The position numbers and the translations under genes are program-made. Source: Chloroflexota bacterium (GTDB lineage: Bacteria > Chloroflexota > Dehalococcoidia > SZUA-161 > SpSt-899). Taken from it: a DNA stretch of 6,321 nucleotides. The DNA is taken from contig QLUN01000049.1 of assembly GCA_018725455.1 (NCBI GenBank), positions 1 to 6,321 on the forward strand, given 5' to 3'. The notes beneath the pieces are model-generated. The model did not search any database. It had not been told where the DNA came from and worked only from the letters and a program-made list of their open reading frames with translations. This document shows positions 1 to 6,296 of this stretch, piece after piece. Positions within the stretch are counted from its first letter, which is position 1. Every line of letters begins with the position of its first letter.

Positions 1-19
1 GAGAAACTAAACTGTTACC
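1..19 (+). repeat. Leader motif, copy 1 (19 bp, interspersed)
   Basis: The sequence GAGAAACTAAACTGTTACC lies at the very start of the window, upstream of the solute-binding protein gene. It recurs at 4445-4463 with one change (G to A at the 14th base). The second copy begins about 8 bases after a predicted transcription start. By analogy, this copy may mark the first transcribed bases of the transporter operon, with its promoter just outside the window. That last step is inference. Confidence 0.6.
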
Positions 20-115
20 GAATAACCGGCCTCGGAAAGGGGGTGGGAAGATAGAGCAACAGGGTTCCGAATAACCGGCCTCGGAAAGGGGGTGGGAAGA
101 TAGAGCAACAGGGTT
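18..115 (+). repeat. Exact 49-bp tandem duplication in operon leader
   Basis: Two identical 49-bp units occupy 18-66 and 67-115. Each runs from CCGAATAACC to GAGCAACAGGGTT and contains a purine-rich stretch, GGAAAGGGGGTGGGAAG. The unit has no open reading frame worth calling. A weak 4-bp stem can form at the start of each copy (GTTA/TAAC at 14-26, GGTT/AACC at 63-76). The perfect identity points to a recent duplication. It lies in what is probably the untranslated leader of the transporter operon, so it could alter leader folding or duplicate a protein-binding site. No function can be assigned. Confidence 0.93.
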
Positions 116-152
116 CATTTTAAGCCAAGGAAAGAGCATGGGAAAGTATAAC

Positions 153-160
153 AAAGGAGG
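153..160 (+). promoter_or_regulatory. Ribosome binding site of the solute-binding protein
   Basis: AAAGGAGG is a near-complete anti-Shine-Dalgarno match. Nine A-rich bases separate it from the ATG at 170. It firmly supports that start. Confidence 0.9.
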
Positions 161-169
161 AAAAAGTAA

Positions 170-2095
170 ATGGCAAGACTGAAAGTTAGTATGTCATTGT
201 TGCTGACTGCTTTGTTGGTGGTGAGCATACTGGCAATGGGATGTCCGCCGCCGACAGAGGTACCGCCAGTAGTAGCCGCCCCGCCGGTGGAGCCGGTGGA
301 GGTGCCGCCAGTAGCGCCAGTGCCGCCAGTAGCGCCAGTGCCGCCAGTAGCGCCAGTGTTCGTACCACCCTTCGGCCGCGTGATTCCCCTCGGCATGCCT
401 GGGACGGCCTACGCGGGCCTGGAGGTGGGGCAGCGGGGTGGAACGTTCCGGACTTCGATGATCTCCAACCCCAAGCACTTCAATTCGATCATGGTGCGGG
501 ACACCGCCTCGGCTGTGGTCCCCGATCGGATGTTCCACGGCCTGGTCGAGCGGGATACGATGACCATGGAGCACGTCCCCGTCCTTGCCGAGTCCTGGGA
601 GGTCGCGGAGGACGGGCTGTCCATCACCTTCCGCCTGCGGCAGGGGATCCGATGGTCGGACGGCGAGCCGTTCAACGCTGATGACGTCATGTTCACCTGG
701 CGGGATCTGTGGCTCAACCCGGACGTCGCCGCCCGGCGGGTCATCTGGGAGCTTCCGGACGGGACCATGCCGAGCTTCGAGCGGATCGACGACTACACGG
801 TGAGGGTCATCGTCAGCACCTGGTTCCGGCCGCTTCTGGGGGCGGTTGGCACCACCCCGATCCTCCCACAGCACAAGCTGTGGCAGTATGTGAGAAAACT
901 CAATCCAGCGCTTGAGAAGTGCCAGTTCAACACCGCCTGGGGAGTTGACGTAGATCCGAAGGCGATGGTCGGGACGGGTCCGTACGTCCTCGAAAAGTTC
1001 ATCCCCGACCTCGCGATCAAGATGGTGCGCAACCTCCACTACTGGCAGTTCGATCCGGCAGGTACCCAACTTCCCTACTTTGATAGGCTACTGGTACACA
1101 TCGTGGAGTCCATCGACGTGGCGATCCTCAAGTTCCGCGCCGGTAAGACCGACGCCGTCGGCCCCCGACCGGAGGACGTGGCGGCCATGGTTGCGGAGGC
1201 TCGAGATCGGGGGTACCGCGTGCTAATCCATGACACGCCCCACTTCGGACAGGAGTTCCTCTCCTTCCTGCAGGATGTGGAGGATCCGAACCTGCGGGGG
1301 CTTTTCCGCGATCTTCGCTTCCGCCAGGCCATGTCACACTCGATAGACAGGGATGAGATCATCGACGGCCTCTTCCTGGGCATGGGGGTCGAATTGTGGA
1401 GCCCGGTATCGATCCCCTCCCCGTTCTACGCTCCGGAGAAGAAGCTCCTCCTCCGCTACAACCTGGATAAGGCCAGGGCCCTGTTGGACGACATCGGCCT
1501 GCGTGACACCGACGGGGACGGGATCAGGGAGTTCCCCGACAGGACGCCGGTCAGGTTCACGGTCATGACCAACGCCGGGAACACGTTACGGGAGGGGATA
1601 GGGTTGCTCTTGCAGGCTGACCTGCGGAAGATCGGCATAGATATGATCTTCACTCCCATCCCGTTCCCCACACTGGTCGGCAGGCTCACCAGCGCCACGG
1701 ACTGGGAGGGAGTGATCATCGGCTTCACCGGTGCGCTCGATCCGCACGGAGCAGGGGTGATCTGGAAGAGCACCGGGGACCTCCACTTCTGGCGCTTCTC
1801 GGCTGGTGGTCCGGACGGACGTCTGCCGGAGAAGTTCCCCGTCGCCGACCCCATGGAGTGGAGCGCCCGCGTTGATGAGCTCTGGGCTCTGCAAGCCGCC
1901 GCAAAGTCCGATGCCGAGGCCTTTCCCTACTTCGCCGAGTTCCAGCGGATCGTGGCGGAGAACTTGCCGGTGATCTACACCGCGGCGCGGACCTTCCAAT
2001 TCGCGATCTATGACCACCTCGGCAATGCCGACTGGTCCAACGTGAACGCCACCGTCGCCGGTGCGCGAGGGGTGATCTTCGGCTTTCTCCGATAA
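170..2095 (+). CDS. ABC transporter solute-binding lipoprotein, SBP_bac_5 family (peptide/nickel type)
   Basis: This 641-residue protein is the extracytoplasmic solute receptor of an oligopeptide/dipeptide-type ABC importer. Residues 1-24 form a lipoprotein signal peptide: Arg3 and Lys5, then a hydrophobic stretch ending L-A-M-G before Cys25. This is a relaxed lipobox, with Ala rather than Leu at -3. Residues 26-67 are a Pro/Val-rich linker with VPPVAP repeats. The binding fold starts near Arg89-Gly-Gly. Family landmarks follow: LAESW (139-143), the LRQGIRWSDGEPF block (156-168), VGTGPY (267-272), RQAMSHSIDR (385-394) and a DTDGDG motif (446-451). The linker helps make it longer than many relatives. 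The gene ends with two in-frame stops (TAATAA) and is followed by a stem-loop and two permease genes. The substrate cannot be read from sequence. Peptides are typical, but the family also binds nickel, sugars and other solutes. Family assignment is firm; specificity is unknown. Confidence 0.95.
   Translation: MARLKVSMSLLLTALLVVSILAMGCPPPTEVPPVVAAPPVEPVEVPPVAPVPPVAPVPPVAPVFVPPFGRVIPLGMPGTAYAGLEVGQRGGTFRTSMISNPKHFNSIMVRDTASAVVPDRMFHGLVERDTMTMEHVPVLAESWEVAEDGLSITFRLRQGIRWSDGEPFNADDVMFTWRDLWLNPDVAARRVIWELPDGTMPSFERIDDYTVRVIVSTWFRPLLGAVGTTPILPQHKLWQYVRKLNPALEKCQFNTAWGVDVDPKAMVGTGPYVLEKFIPDLAIKMVRNLHYWQFDPAGTQLPYFDRLLVHIVESIDVAILKFRAGKTDAVGPRPEDVAAMVAEARDRGYRVLIHDTPHFGQEFLSFLQDVEDPNLRGLFRDLRFRQAMSHSIDRDEIIDGLFLGMGVELWSPVSIPSPFYAPEKKLLLRYNLDKARALLDDIGLRDTDGDGIREFPDRTPVRFTVMTNAGNTLREGIGLLLQADLRKIGIDMIFTPIPFPTLVGRLTSATDWEGVIIGFTGALDPHGAGVIWKSTGDLHFWRFSAGGPDGRLPEKFPVADPMEWSARVDELWALQAAAKSDAEAFPYFAEFQRIVAENLPVIYTAARTFQFAIYDHLGNADWSNVNATVAGARGVIFGFLR
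302..358 (+). repeat. 18-bp tandem repeat encoding VPPVAP in the lipoprotein linker
   Basis: Three perfect copies of GTGCCGCCAGTAGCGCCA (302-319, 320-337, 338-355) plus a further GTG give V-P-P-V-A-P repeats at residues 45-63. More diverged Pro/Val/Glu codons precede them from about 260. The period is a multiple of three, so gain or loss of units keeps frame. The stretch probably acts as an extended spacer holding the binding domain away from the membrane lipid anchor (inference). Confidence 0.93.
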
Positions 2096-2113
2096 TAAAC
2101 CATTTAATCGGAC

Positions 2114-2143
2114 CCTCCGAGCGGGCCTTCCCCCGCTCGGAGG
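2114..2143 (+). terminator. Intercistronic stem-loop (terminator-like, no U tract)
   Basis: CCTCCGAGCGGG (2114-2125) pairs perfectly with CCCGCTCGGAGG (2132-2143) around a six-base loop, CCTTCC. This is a 12-bp, GC-rich stem 19 bases after the lipoprotein stop codon. The following bases (AAGTATATTC) are not a run of U, so it is not a textbook intrinsic terminator. In transporter operons, such hairpins between the binding protein and its permeases commonly protect the upstream message or reduce downstream expression, giving excess binding protein. That role is inferred here. Confidence 0.7.
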
Positions 2144-2160
2144 AAGTATATTCATAAACT

Positions 2161-2167
2161 AAGGGGG
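2161..2167 (+). promoter_or_regulatory. Ribosome binding site deciding the first permease start
   Basis: AAGGGGG ends three bases before an in-frame GTG (2171) and nine bases before ATG (2177). The spacing favours the ATG. The protein would then begin MITYIIQRLL, a start typical of DppB-like permeases. Confidence 0.7.
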
Positions 2168-2176
2168 TTCGTGCAA

Positions 2177-3187
2177 ATGATTACTTACATCATACAGCGC
2201 CTTCTGTACATGATCCCACTGATGTTAGTGATCTCCATATTGTGCTTTGGGCTAATACTTATAATGCCAGGGGACTTTCTTACCCAGCACCAATTCGACC
2301 CCGACATCGACCGTGCCATGCTGGAGCGCGAGGCAGAGCGATTGGGCCTGGACAGGCCGGTCCATGTGCAGTATTGGCGCTGGCTCAGCAATGCGGTGCG
2401 GGGGGACTTCGGAACCTCGTTTGCCACCGGCCGCCCGGCCTTTGAGACCCTGTTTGGCCCCGGCATGGAGCGCTTGGGGTGGACGGTGCGGGTCGCGGTA
2501 ATGACCATTCTGTTCACCTGGTTGGTGTCGCTCCCATTAGGGATCTACTCTGCCACCCATCAGTACAAGCCAGGGGATCACCTGCTCACCGGGTTCGCCT
2601 TCTTCGGAATGGCGATTCCCAACTTCTTCTTCGCCCTGCTATTGCTGTGGATCCTGGTGGTTCCGTTGAATGTGGGGGCATTTGGATTGGGGATCACCGG
2701 CGTGGTGGCACCAGAATACCTGGGACAGCCGTGGACGTGGGGGAAGTTCGTCAGTTTCCTGTGGCATGTCTGGCCGGCGGTGCTGGTAATCGGCACTGCA
2801 GGGATGGCCGGGCTGCTGCGGATATTGCGGGGGCAGATCCTCGATACGATGAGGGAGCAGTACGTGCTCACCGCCCGCTCGAAGGGTCTCACCGAACGGG
2901 TGGTACTCTACAAGCACGTGCTGCGCAACGCCGTCAACCCGCTGATCTCCATCCTAGGTATGGGCCTGCTGCAAGCCCTGGTAACGGGGGAGTTGATCGC
3001 GGCGATCGTCCTCAGGCTGCCCACGGTGTCGCGAGCCTTCTGGGAGGCCCTCCAGAGGGAAGATATGCACACGGTGATGGCCGGATTGATGTTCTTCACC
3101 ATTCTTCTGCTGATTGGAAACCTGATCGCCGATTTCGCCCTCGCCTGGGTCGATCCCCGGGTACGCTCCACAGTCGCCCACAATTAA
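2177..3187 (+). CDS. ABC transporter permease, DppB/OppB type
   Basis: This 336-residue integral membrane subunit forms half of the channel of a peptide-type ABC importer. It shows the family order: an N-terminal helix (about 8-29), then an extracytoplasmic region containing ERLGLDRPVHVQYWRWL and GDFGTS, then five more hydrophobic segments near 102-126, 136-164, 191-215, 252-280 and 299-326. The cytoplasmic EAA-type loop that contacts the ATPase is at about 226-250 (REQYVLTARSKG, then LRNAVNP). The C terminus WVDPRVR is also typical. Length is slightly above the common 300-340 range midpoint and nothing is missing. An in-frame GTG at 2171 would add two residues but sits too close to the Shine-Dalgarno. 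It lies 81 bases after the lipoprotein gene and 19 bases before the second permease gene, so co-transcription is expected. The family call is firm; the transported solute is unknown. Confidence 0.95.
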   Translation: MITYIIQRLLYMIPLMLVISILCFGLILIMPGDFLTQHQFDPDIDRAMLEREAERLGLDRPVHVQYWRWLSNAVRGDFGTSFATGRPAFETLFGPGMERLGWTVRVAVMTILFTWLVSLPLGIYSATHQYKPGDHLLTGFAFFGMAIPNFFFALLLLWILVVPLNVGAFGLGITGVVAPEYLGQPWTWGKFVSFLWHVWPAVLVIGTAGMAGLLRILRGQILDTMREQYVLTARSKGLTERVVLYKHVLRNAVNPLISILGMGLLQALVTGELIAAIVLRLPTVSRAFWEALQREDMHTVMAGLMFFTILLLIGNLIADFALAWVDPRVRSTVAHN

Positions 3188-3197
3188 GGGGAAGGAG
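3188..3197 (+). promoter_or_regulatory. Ribosome binding site deciding the second permease start
   Basis: GGGGAAGGAG directly abuts an ATG at 3198, leaving no spacer. It lies nine bases upstream of a second in-frame ATG at 3207. The later ATG is therefore the more likely start. Confidence 0.7.
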
Positions 3198-3206
3198 ATG
3201 ACTACC

Positions 3207-4382
3207 ATGAGAGACATGATGAGATGGTTACTGGGAGGGAAGAGGACAGCGAGGCAGGATCTCGAAGAGGGGGCGTACGTCAGCCGTAGCCAGGGGCAGC
3301 TCGTCTGGCGGGCGTTCAAGCGCCACCGCGTCGGGCAGGCTGGGGCTGCGGTTGTTATCATGCTGGTCCTGGTCGCCGTATTCGCCAACTTCCTTGCCCC
3401 TTATCACTATGGGCTTCAGATGCGTGGCCGACCGTTCCATCCCCCCAGCCGTATCCGCATCATTGATCAGGAGGGGCGATTGACGTGGCCGTTCGTCTAT
3501 GCGACCAACAGGGTGGTCGACCGGGCTACATTCAGGGTTTCGTACGTCGAGGACACCACCATGGCCTACCCCATCAGGCTCTTTGTGCGCGGGCCTGATA
3601 CCCACAGGATCCTGGGCCTATTCCCCACCAACCTGCGCCTGTTCGGGGTGGGGACGGCGGGGAATGACCCACGGGACGTGGCGCAAATATTCCTGTTAGG
3701 GAGCGATTCCCTCGCCCGTTGTCTCTTCTCGCGTATCCTTTACGGCTCCCGCATCTCCCTGATCATCGGTCCGCTCGTTGTCCTGATCATTATGCCGATC
3801 GCGGTGATATTGGGTGGGGTCTCTGGCTACTACGGTGGAGGGATCGACGAAGTGATCCAGCGGGCCTGCGAGGTGGTGATCGCCGTGCCCGGGCTGCCGA
3901 TACTGCTCGTTGCCGCCACGATCATGCACGCTCTGGGGATCCCGCCGGGACTGGCCTTCCTGGGAATCGTCGGCATCCTCGCCATGATCAGTTGGGGCGG
4001 GCTAACCCGGATCCTGCGCGGGATGTTCCTGTCGCTGCGGGAGCGGGAGTACGTGCTGGCGGCCAAGGCGATCGGGTGCAGCGACTTGCGCATCATCTTG
4101 CGTCACATGACGCCCGGTGTACTAACCTACCTCCTGGTCGGGGCTACTCTTTCCATGCCCGGGATGATCCTCACCGAGTCCGCGCTCAGCTTCCTCGGGT
4201 TGGGGATCCGCGAACCAGCCACTAGCTGGGGGATGCTGGTACAAGAGGCGGCGAACATCGTCAACATTGAAATGCACCCCTGGATCCTCATCCCCGGTGT
4301 GGTCATCTTCGTCACCGTCCTGGCATTCAACTTCATGGGGGACGCGCTGCGCGATGCTACTGACCCACACAGTAACAGGTAA
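3207..4382 (+). CDS. ABC transporter permease, DppC/OppC type, with enlarged periplasmic loop
   Basis: This 391-residue protein is the second channel subunit, partner of the preceding DppB-type permease. A cytoplasmic N-terminal segment (QLVWRAFKRHRVGQAG, about 31-46) leads into the first membrane helix (about 44-63), as in the OppC_N domain. The transporter domain begins near Leu163. Its EAA loop is at about 278-305 (EREYVLAAKAIGCSDLRIILRH), followed by ESALSFLGLGI, SWGML and the terminal FNFMGDALRDATDP, all hallmarks of the family. Between helices 1 and 2 there is a loop of roughly 100 residues, so the protein is much longer than the usual ~300. Similar long-loop DppC proteins exist in other bacteria. 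The usual GTDxxGRD motif before helix 2 reads GSDSLARC here (165-172), losing its Gly and final Asp. No ATPase gene follows. An alternative start at 3198 adds three residues. Confidence 0.94.
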   Translation: MRDMMRWLLGGKRTARQDLEEGAYVSRSQGQLVWRAFKRHRVGQAGAAVVIMLVLVAVFANFLAPYHYGLQMRGRPFHPPSRIRIIDQEGRLTWPFVYATNRVVDRATFRVSYVEDTTMAYPIRLFVRGPDTHRILGLFPTNLRLFGVGTAGNDPRDVAQIFLLGSDSLARCLFSRILYGSRISLIIGPLVVLIIMPIAVILGGVSGYYGGGIDEVIQRACEVVIAVPGLPILLVAATIMHALGIPPGLAFLGIVGILAMISWGGLTRILRGMFLSLREREYVLAAKAIGCSDLRIILRHMTPGVLTYLLVGATLSMPGMILTESALSFLGLGIREPATSWGMLVQEAANIVNIEMHPWILIPGVVIFVTVLAFNFMGDALRDATDPHSNR

Positions 4383-4401
4383 GTTTTCCCAAAAATTGTG
4401 C

Positions 4402-4430
4402 TTGGCAGGTTTAATGAAATGTGGTATATT
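4402..4430 (+). promoter_or_regulatory. Sigma70-type promoter with extended -10
   Basis: TTGGCA (4402-4407) and TATATT (4425-4430) are separated by 17 bases. Each hexamer matches the consensus at five of six positions. TG at 4422-4423, one base before the -10, makes an extended -10 element. Transcription would start near A4437, about 69 bases before the TTG of the next gene. It lies wholly in the gap after the second permease gene, so the last gene probably forms its own unit. I see no convincing terminator before it, so read-through from the transporter operon is also possible. Confidence 0.8.
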
Positions 4431-4444
4431 GAACCTATCTTTTG

Positions 4445-4463
4445 GAGAAACTAAACTATTACC
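4445..4463 (+). repeat. Leader motif, copy 2 (19 bp, interspersed)
   Basis: GAGAAACTAAACTATTACC matches window positions 1-19 at 18 of 19 bases. It starts about eight bases after the predicted transcription start and so should lie near the 5' end of the transcript. Beyond it the two leaders diverge. It may be a conserved initially transcribed region, an operator, or the trace of a duplicated promoter segment. Confidence 0.6.
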
Positions 4464-4490
4464 CCACACAAGGCGTGAGCGCTCTTCCTA

Positions 4491-4498
4491 GGGGGGAG
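4491..4498 (+). promoter_or_regulatory. Ribosome binding site supporting the TTG start of the last gene
   Basis: GGGGGGAG lies seven bases upstream of TTG at 4506. A weaker GAGG (4508-4511) sits nine bases before ATG 4521, a plausible alternative start in the same frame. ATG 4584, just before the membrane segment, has no Shine-Dalgarno. Confidence 0.6.
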
Positions 4499-4505
4499 TA
4501 CAGAA

Positions 4506-6296
4506 TTGAGGCGCGCGGGGATGGCGGTCTCGCCGGTTGCGGTGGGGGGCATAGTTTGTCCAACTAACTACAATGGTCGTGCGATGAGACAAGTAGCTTG
4601 GGGGATGCTGATCGGGAGTCTCGCCATCGGGATCGTCTCCCTGTTGATGTTCCACGTTCTCCCGCAGGTAACTGGGGCGCGGCTCCCGCTTCATTCGGAG
4701 AGGGGAGCGTGGATAACGGTCCATTTCCCCTCGGACTCTCCGTTCATCGACGACCCCCACAGCTACATCGCTTATCTGGAGGAGGAGCTGGCCGCACTGG
4801 CGGCAGCGGTCGGTCTCTCCCCCGCGGAGCTCCCGCCGCGGATCAACGTGTTCGTCCACAACAACGCGGGGCAGTTCCGCACCATCATCGCCCAGCGCAA
4901 GAACCCGCACGTGAGGTTGATCTTCCCCGCTGCAGTGGATCTGATCTGGGGTGAGGACCCGCGGGAGGCATTCATCCAACTGATCGGCGACTTCGCCGTC
5001 GGAGAGAACCGCTCTCGCCTGCTGCGTCACGCCATTATCGAGTACGTCCGGGAGCCGGGGCGCAACCATCACCTCCCCGTAGCTGCCATGCCGAAGGTCC
5101 TGCGGCTGAGCGTAGCGGAACTGCTACGATTTGAGGGGCGATTCCCTCCCACCCGTTACCAGTTGTTTAATTCCCCCCACGCCGCGGCGGCCGTTGTTGG
5201 GCTGGCCGGAATGGCCCGGATCGCTGGGTGGGAATACGCCGTCGATCCCGACCTGTTGCACATGGCCGTCTCCCTGGTCGCCTTCCTCAGTGAGCAGCCC
5301 GGTGGCCTGAAGCGGGTGATGGGACTGTGGAGGGTCGGATCGTTGGAGACTAATCTGCAAACGGTCTACGGCGTCGGGCTGACGGAGCTTGATGAGGGAT
5401 GGAGAGAGGCGGTGGCGTTGGCGGAACAGGCCAATGGGTGGGCGCGGGCGCGCGGGGGCGGTCTTATCCGGGTGGGGCGTCTGGATGAGGCGTTCTCGCT
5501 ATTGCGGGAGGCGCAAGTGGCCACCGATGCCAATGATGCGGAGGCTGGCGCGATTGCGCGTGATTTGGGATGGATTCACCTGCTGAGGGGCGAGTGGGAA
5601 GCGGCGAGAACGAGCTTCCGACAAGCGCAACAGAAAGGGGAAAGCGTCCAGCACGAGCTGCGGCTCGTCGAGGTCTATTCCCAATGGAAAACGATCGTTG
5701 TTGAAGGAGCGCGGGTGCACGTAGCTCCTGACAGCCCCCTGCCCTACGATTTCGGGGAGAGGATCCCCATCGAGCTGGCTGAGATGAGGAGGCGTCTTGC
5801 CAGCGATGCCATTCCCTTCCCTGCTGATCTGGTGATTTTCGTCGGCTGCCCACCTGCGAAAGGGATGACCCCCGACCTCCGCGCCGGGCTCCTCGTCGTT
5901 GCCTCCCCGGAGGGGCTGCGCCGGCACCTCGCCGAACTGGTTGCGTTTCATCTGTGGCGCGACCAGACCCGCTCCCCTCTCCTTCAGCGGGGGCTGGTGC
6001 GCTACCTCAGCGCGCCTGATGAGGATCATCTATCACTCCTGCAGAACCGGTTGCACAGGGAGGAGTGGATCCCCCTGTACCTGTTAGATTTCTCTAACCT
6101 CCCGGCCGACATTGTTGAACCGCTGGCCGCAGGCCTGGTCGACTATCTGCTGACAAATCACGGCCAGGAGAGTTTTCACACGCTCTGGCGTATCACCTCT
6201 CCCCTGGGGGGAGGGAGGTCGCTCGACACGGCAATGTCCATCGTTTATGGCTTCACCCGCCGCGAGCTGGACGGGCAGCTACAGCGCACCTGGTAG
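4506..6296 (+). CDS. Membrane-anchored protein with two degenerate peptidase-MA-like domains and a TPR-like middle
   Basis: This 596-residue protein has no specific name I recognise. A hydrophobic segment at about 31-51, preceded by Arg25 and Arg28, looks like an uncleaved signal anchor, placing the rest outside the cytoplasm. Residues about 68-302 and 398-596 look like two copies of one fold resembling the peptidase-MA (gluzincin) family. Shared landmarks are INVFV (113-117)/LVIFV (442-446), RSRLL...EYV (169-181)/RSPLL...RYL (489-501) and SLVAFL...LWR...SL.T...VYG...ELD (256-296)/GLVDYL...LWR...SLDT...VYG...ELD (543-589). Where active members carry HExxH, this protein reads roughly FIQLI (155-159) and AELVA (476-480). 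The Glu expected in the WLxEGLAEY region is His175 in one copy and Arg495 in the other. Peptidase activity is therefore unlikely. Residues 318-378 contain two TPR-like helix pairs (RVGRLDEAFSLLREAQ; LLRGEWEAARTSFRQAQ), suggesting protein binding. It probably has its own promoter. The start could instead be ATG 4521 or 4584. The open frame is secure; the fold is a by-eye assignment. Confidence 0.85.
   Translation: MRRAGMAVSPVAVGGIVCPTNYNGRAMRQVAWGMLIGSLAIGIVSLLMFHVLPQVTGARLPLHSERGAWITVHFPSDSPFIDDPHSYIAYLEEELAALAAAVGLSPAELPPRINVFVHNNAGQFRTIIAQRKNPHVRLIFPAAVDLIWGEDPREAFIQLIGDFAVGENRSRLLRHAIIEYVREPGRNHHLPVAAMPKVLRLSVAELLRFEGRFPPTRYQLFNSPHAAAAVVGLAGMARIAGWEYAVDPDLLHMAVSLVAFLSEQPGGLKRVMGLWRVGSLETNLQTVYGVGLTELDEGWREAVALAEQANGWARARGGGLIRVGRLDEAFSLLREAQVATDANDAEAGAIARDLGWIHLLRGEWEAARTSFRQAQQKGESVQHELRLVEVYSQWKTIVVEGARVHVAPDSPLPYDFGERIPIELAEMRRRLASDAIPFPADLVIFVGCPPAKGMTPDLRAGLLVVASPEGLRRHLAELVAFHLWRDQTRSPLLQRGLVRYLSAPDEDHLSLLQNRLHREEWIPLYLLDFSNLPADIVEPLAAGLVDYLLTNHGQESFHTLWRITSPLGGGRSLDTAMSIVYGFTRRELDGQLQRTW

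Noticed and set aside
40..55. GTG-GGA-AGA-TAG mini-frames in each 49-bp copy as leader peptides
   Set aside because: Each would be three codons, with the G-run running straight into the GTG. Nothing supports translation.
147..152. TATAAC as a -10 box just before the first gene
   Set aside because: No acceptable -35 lies 16-19 bases upstream, and the transcript would start inside the ribosome binding site.
194..1069. Long open frame (291 codons) on the minus strand
   Set aside because: It lies entirely inside the well-supported binding-protein gene. It reads as low-complexity Arg/Pro/His/Gly-rich sequence and matches no family I know.
2147..2152. TATATT as an internal promoter before the first permease
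   Set aside because: The -35 position falls inside the stem-loop (GGCCTT) and does not resemble TTGACA.
2479..3201. 240-codon open frame on the + strand in another frame
   Set aside because: It overlaps the first permease gene. Its Arg/Gly-rich translation has none of that gene's hydrophobic pattern, so it is a shadow frame.
4384..4396. TTTTCCCAAAA as a terminator of the transporter operon
   Set aside because: Only four A-U pairs around a three-base loop; too weak to stop transcription.
4477..4484. Palindrome GAGCGCTC as an operator or terminator
   Set aside because: Eight bases with no loop or U tract; such short palindromes are expected by chance.
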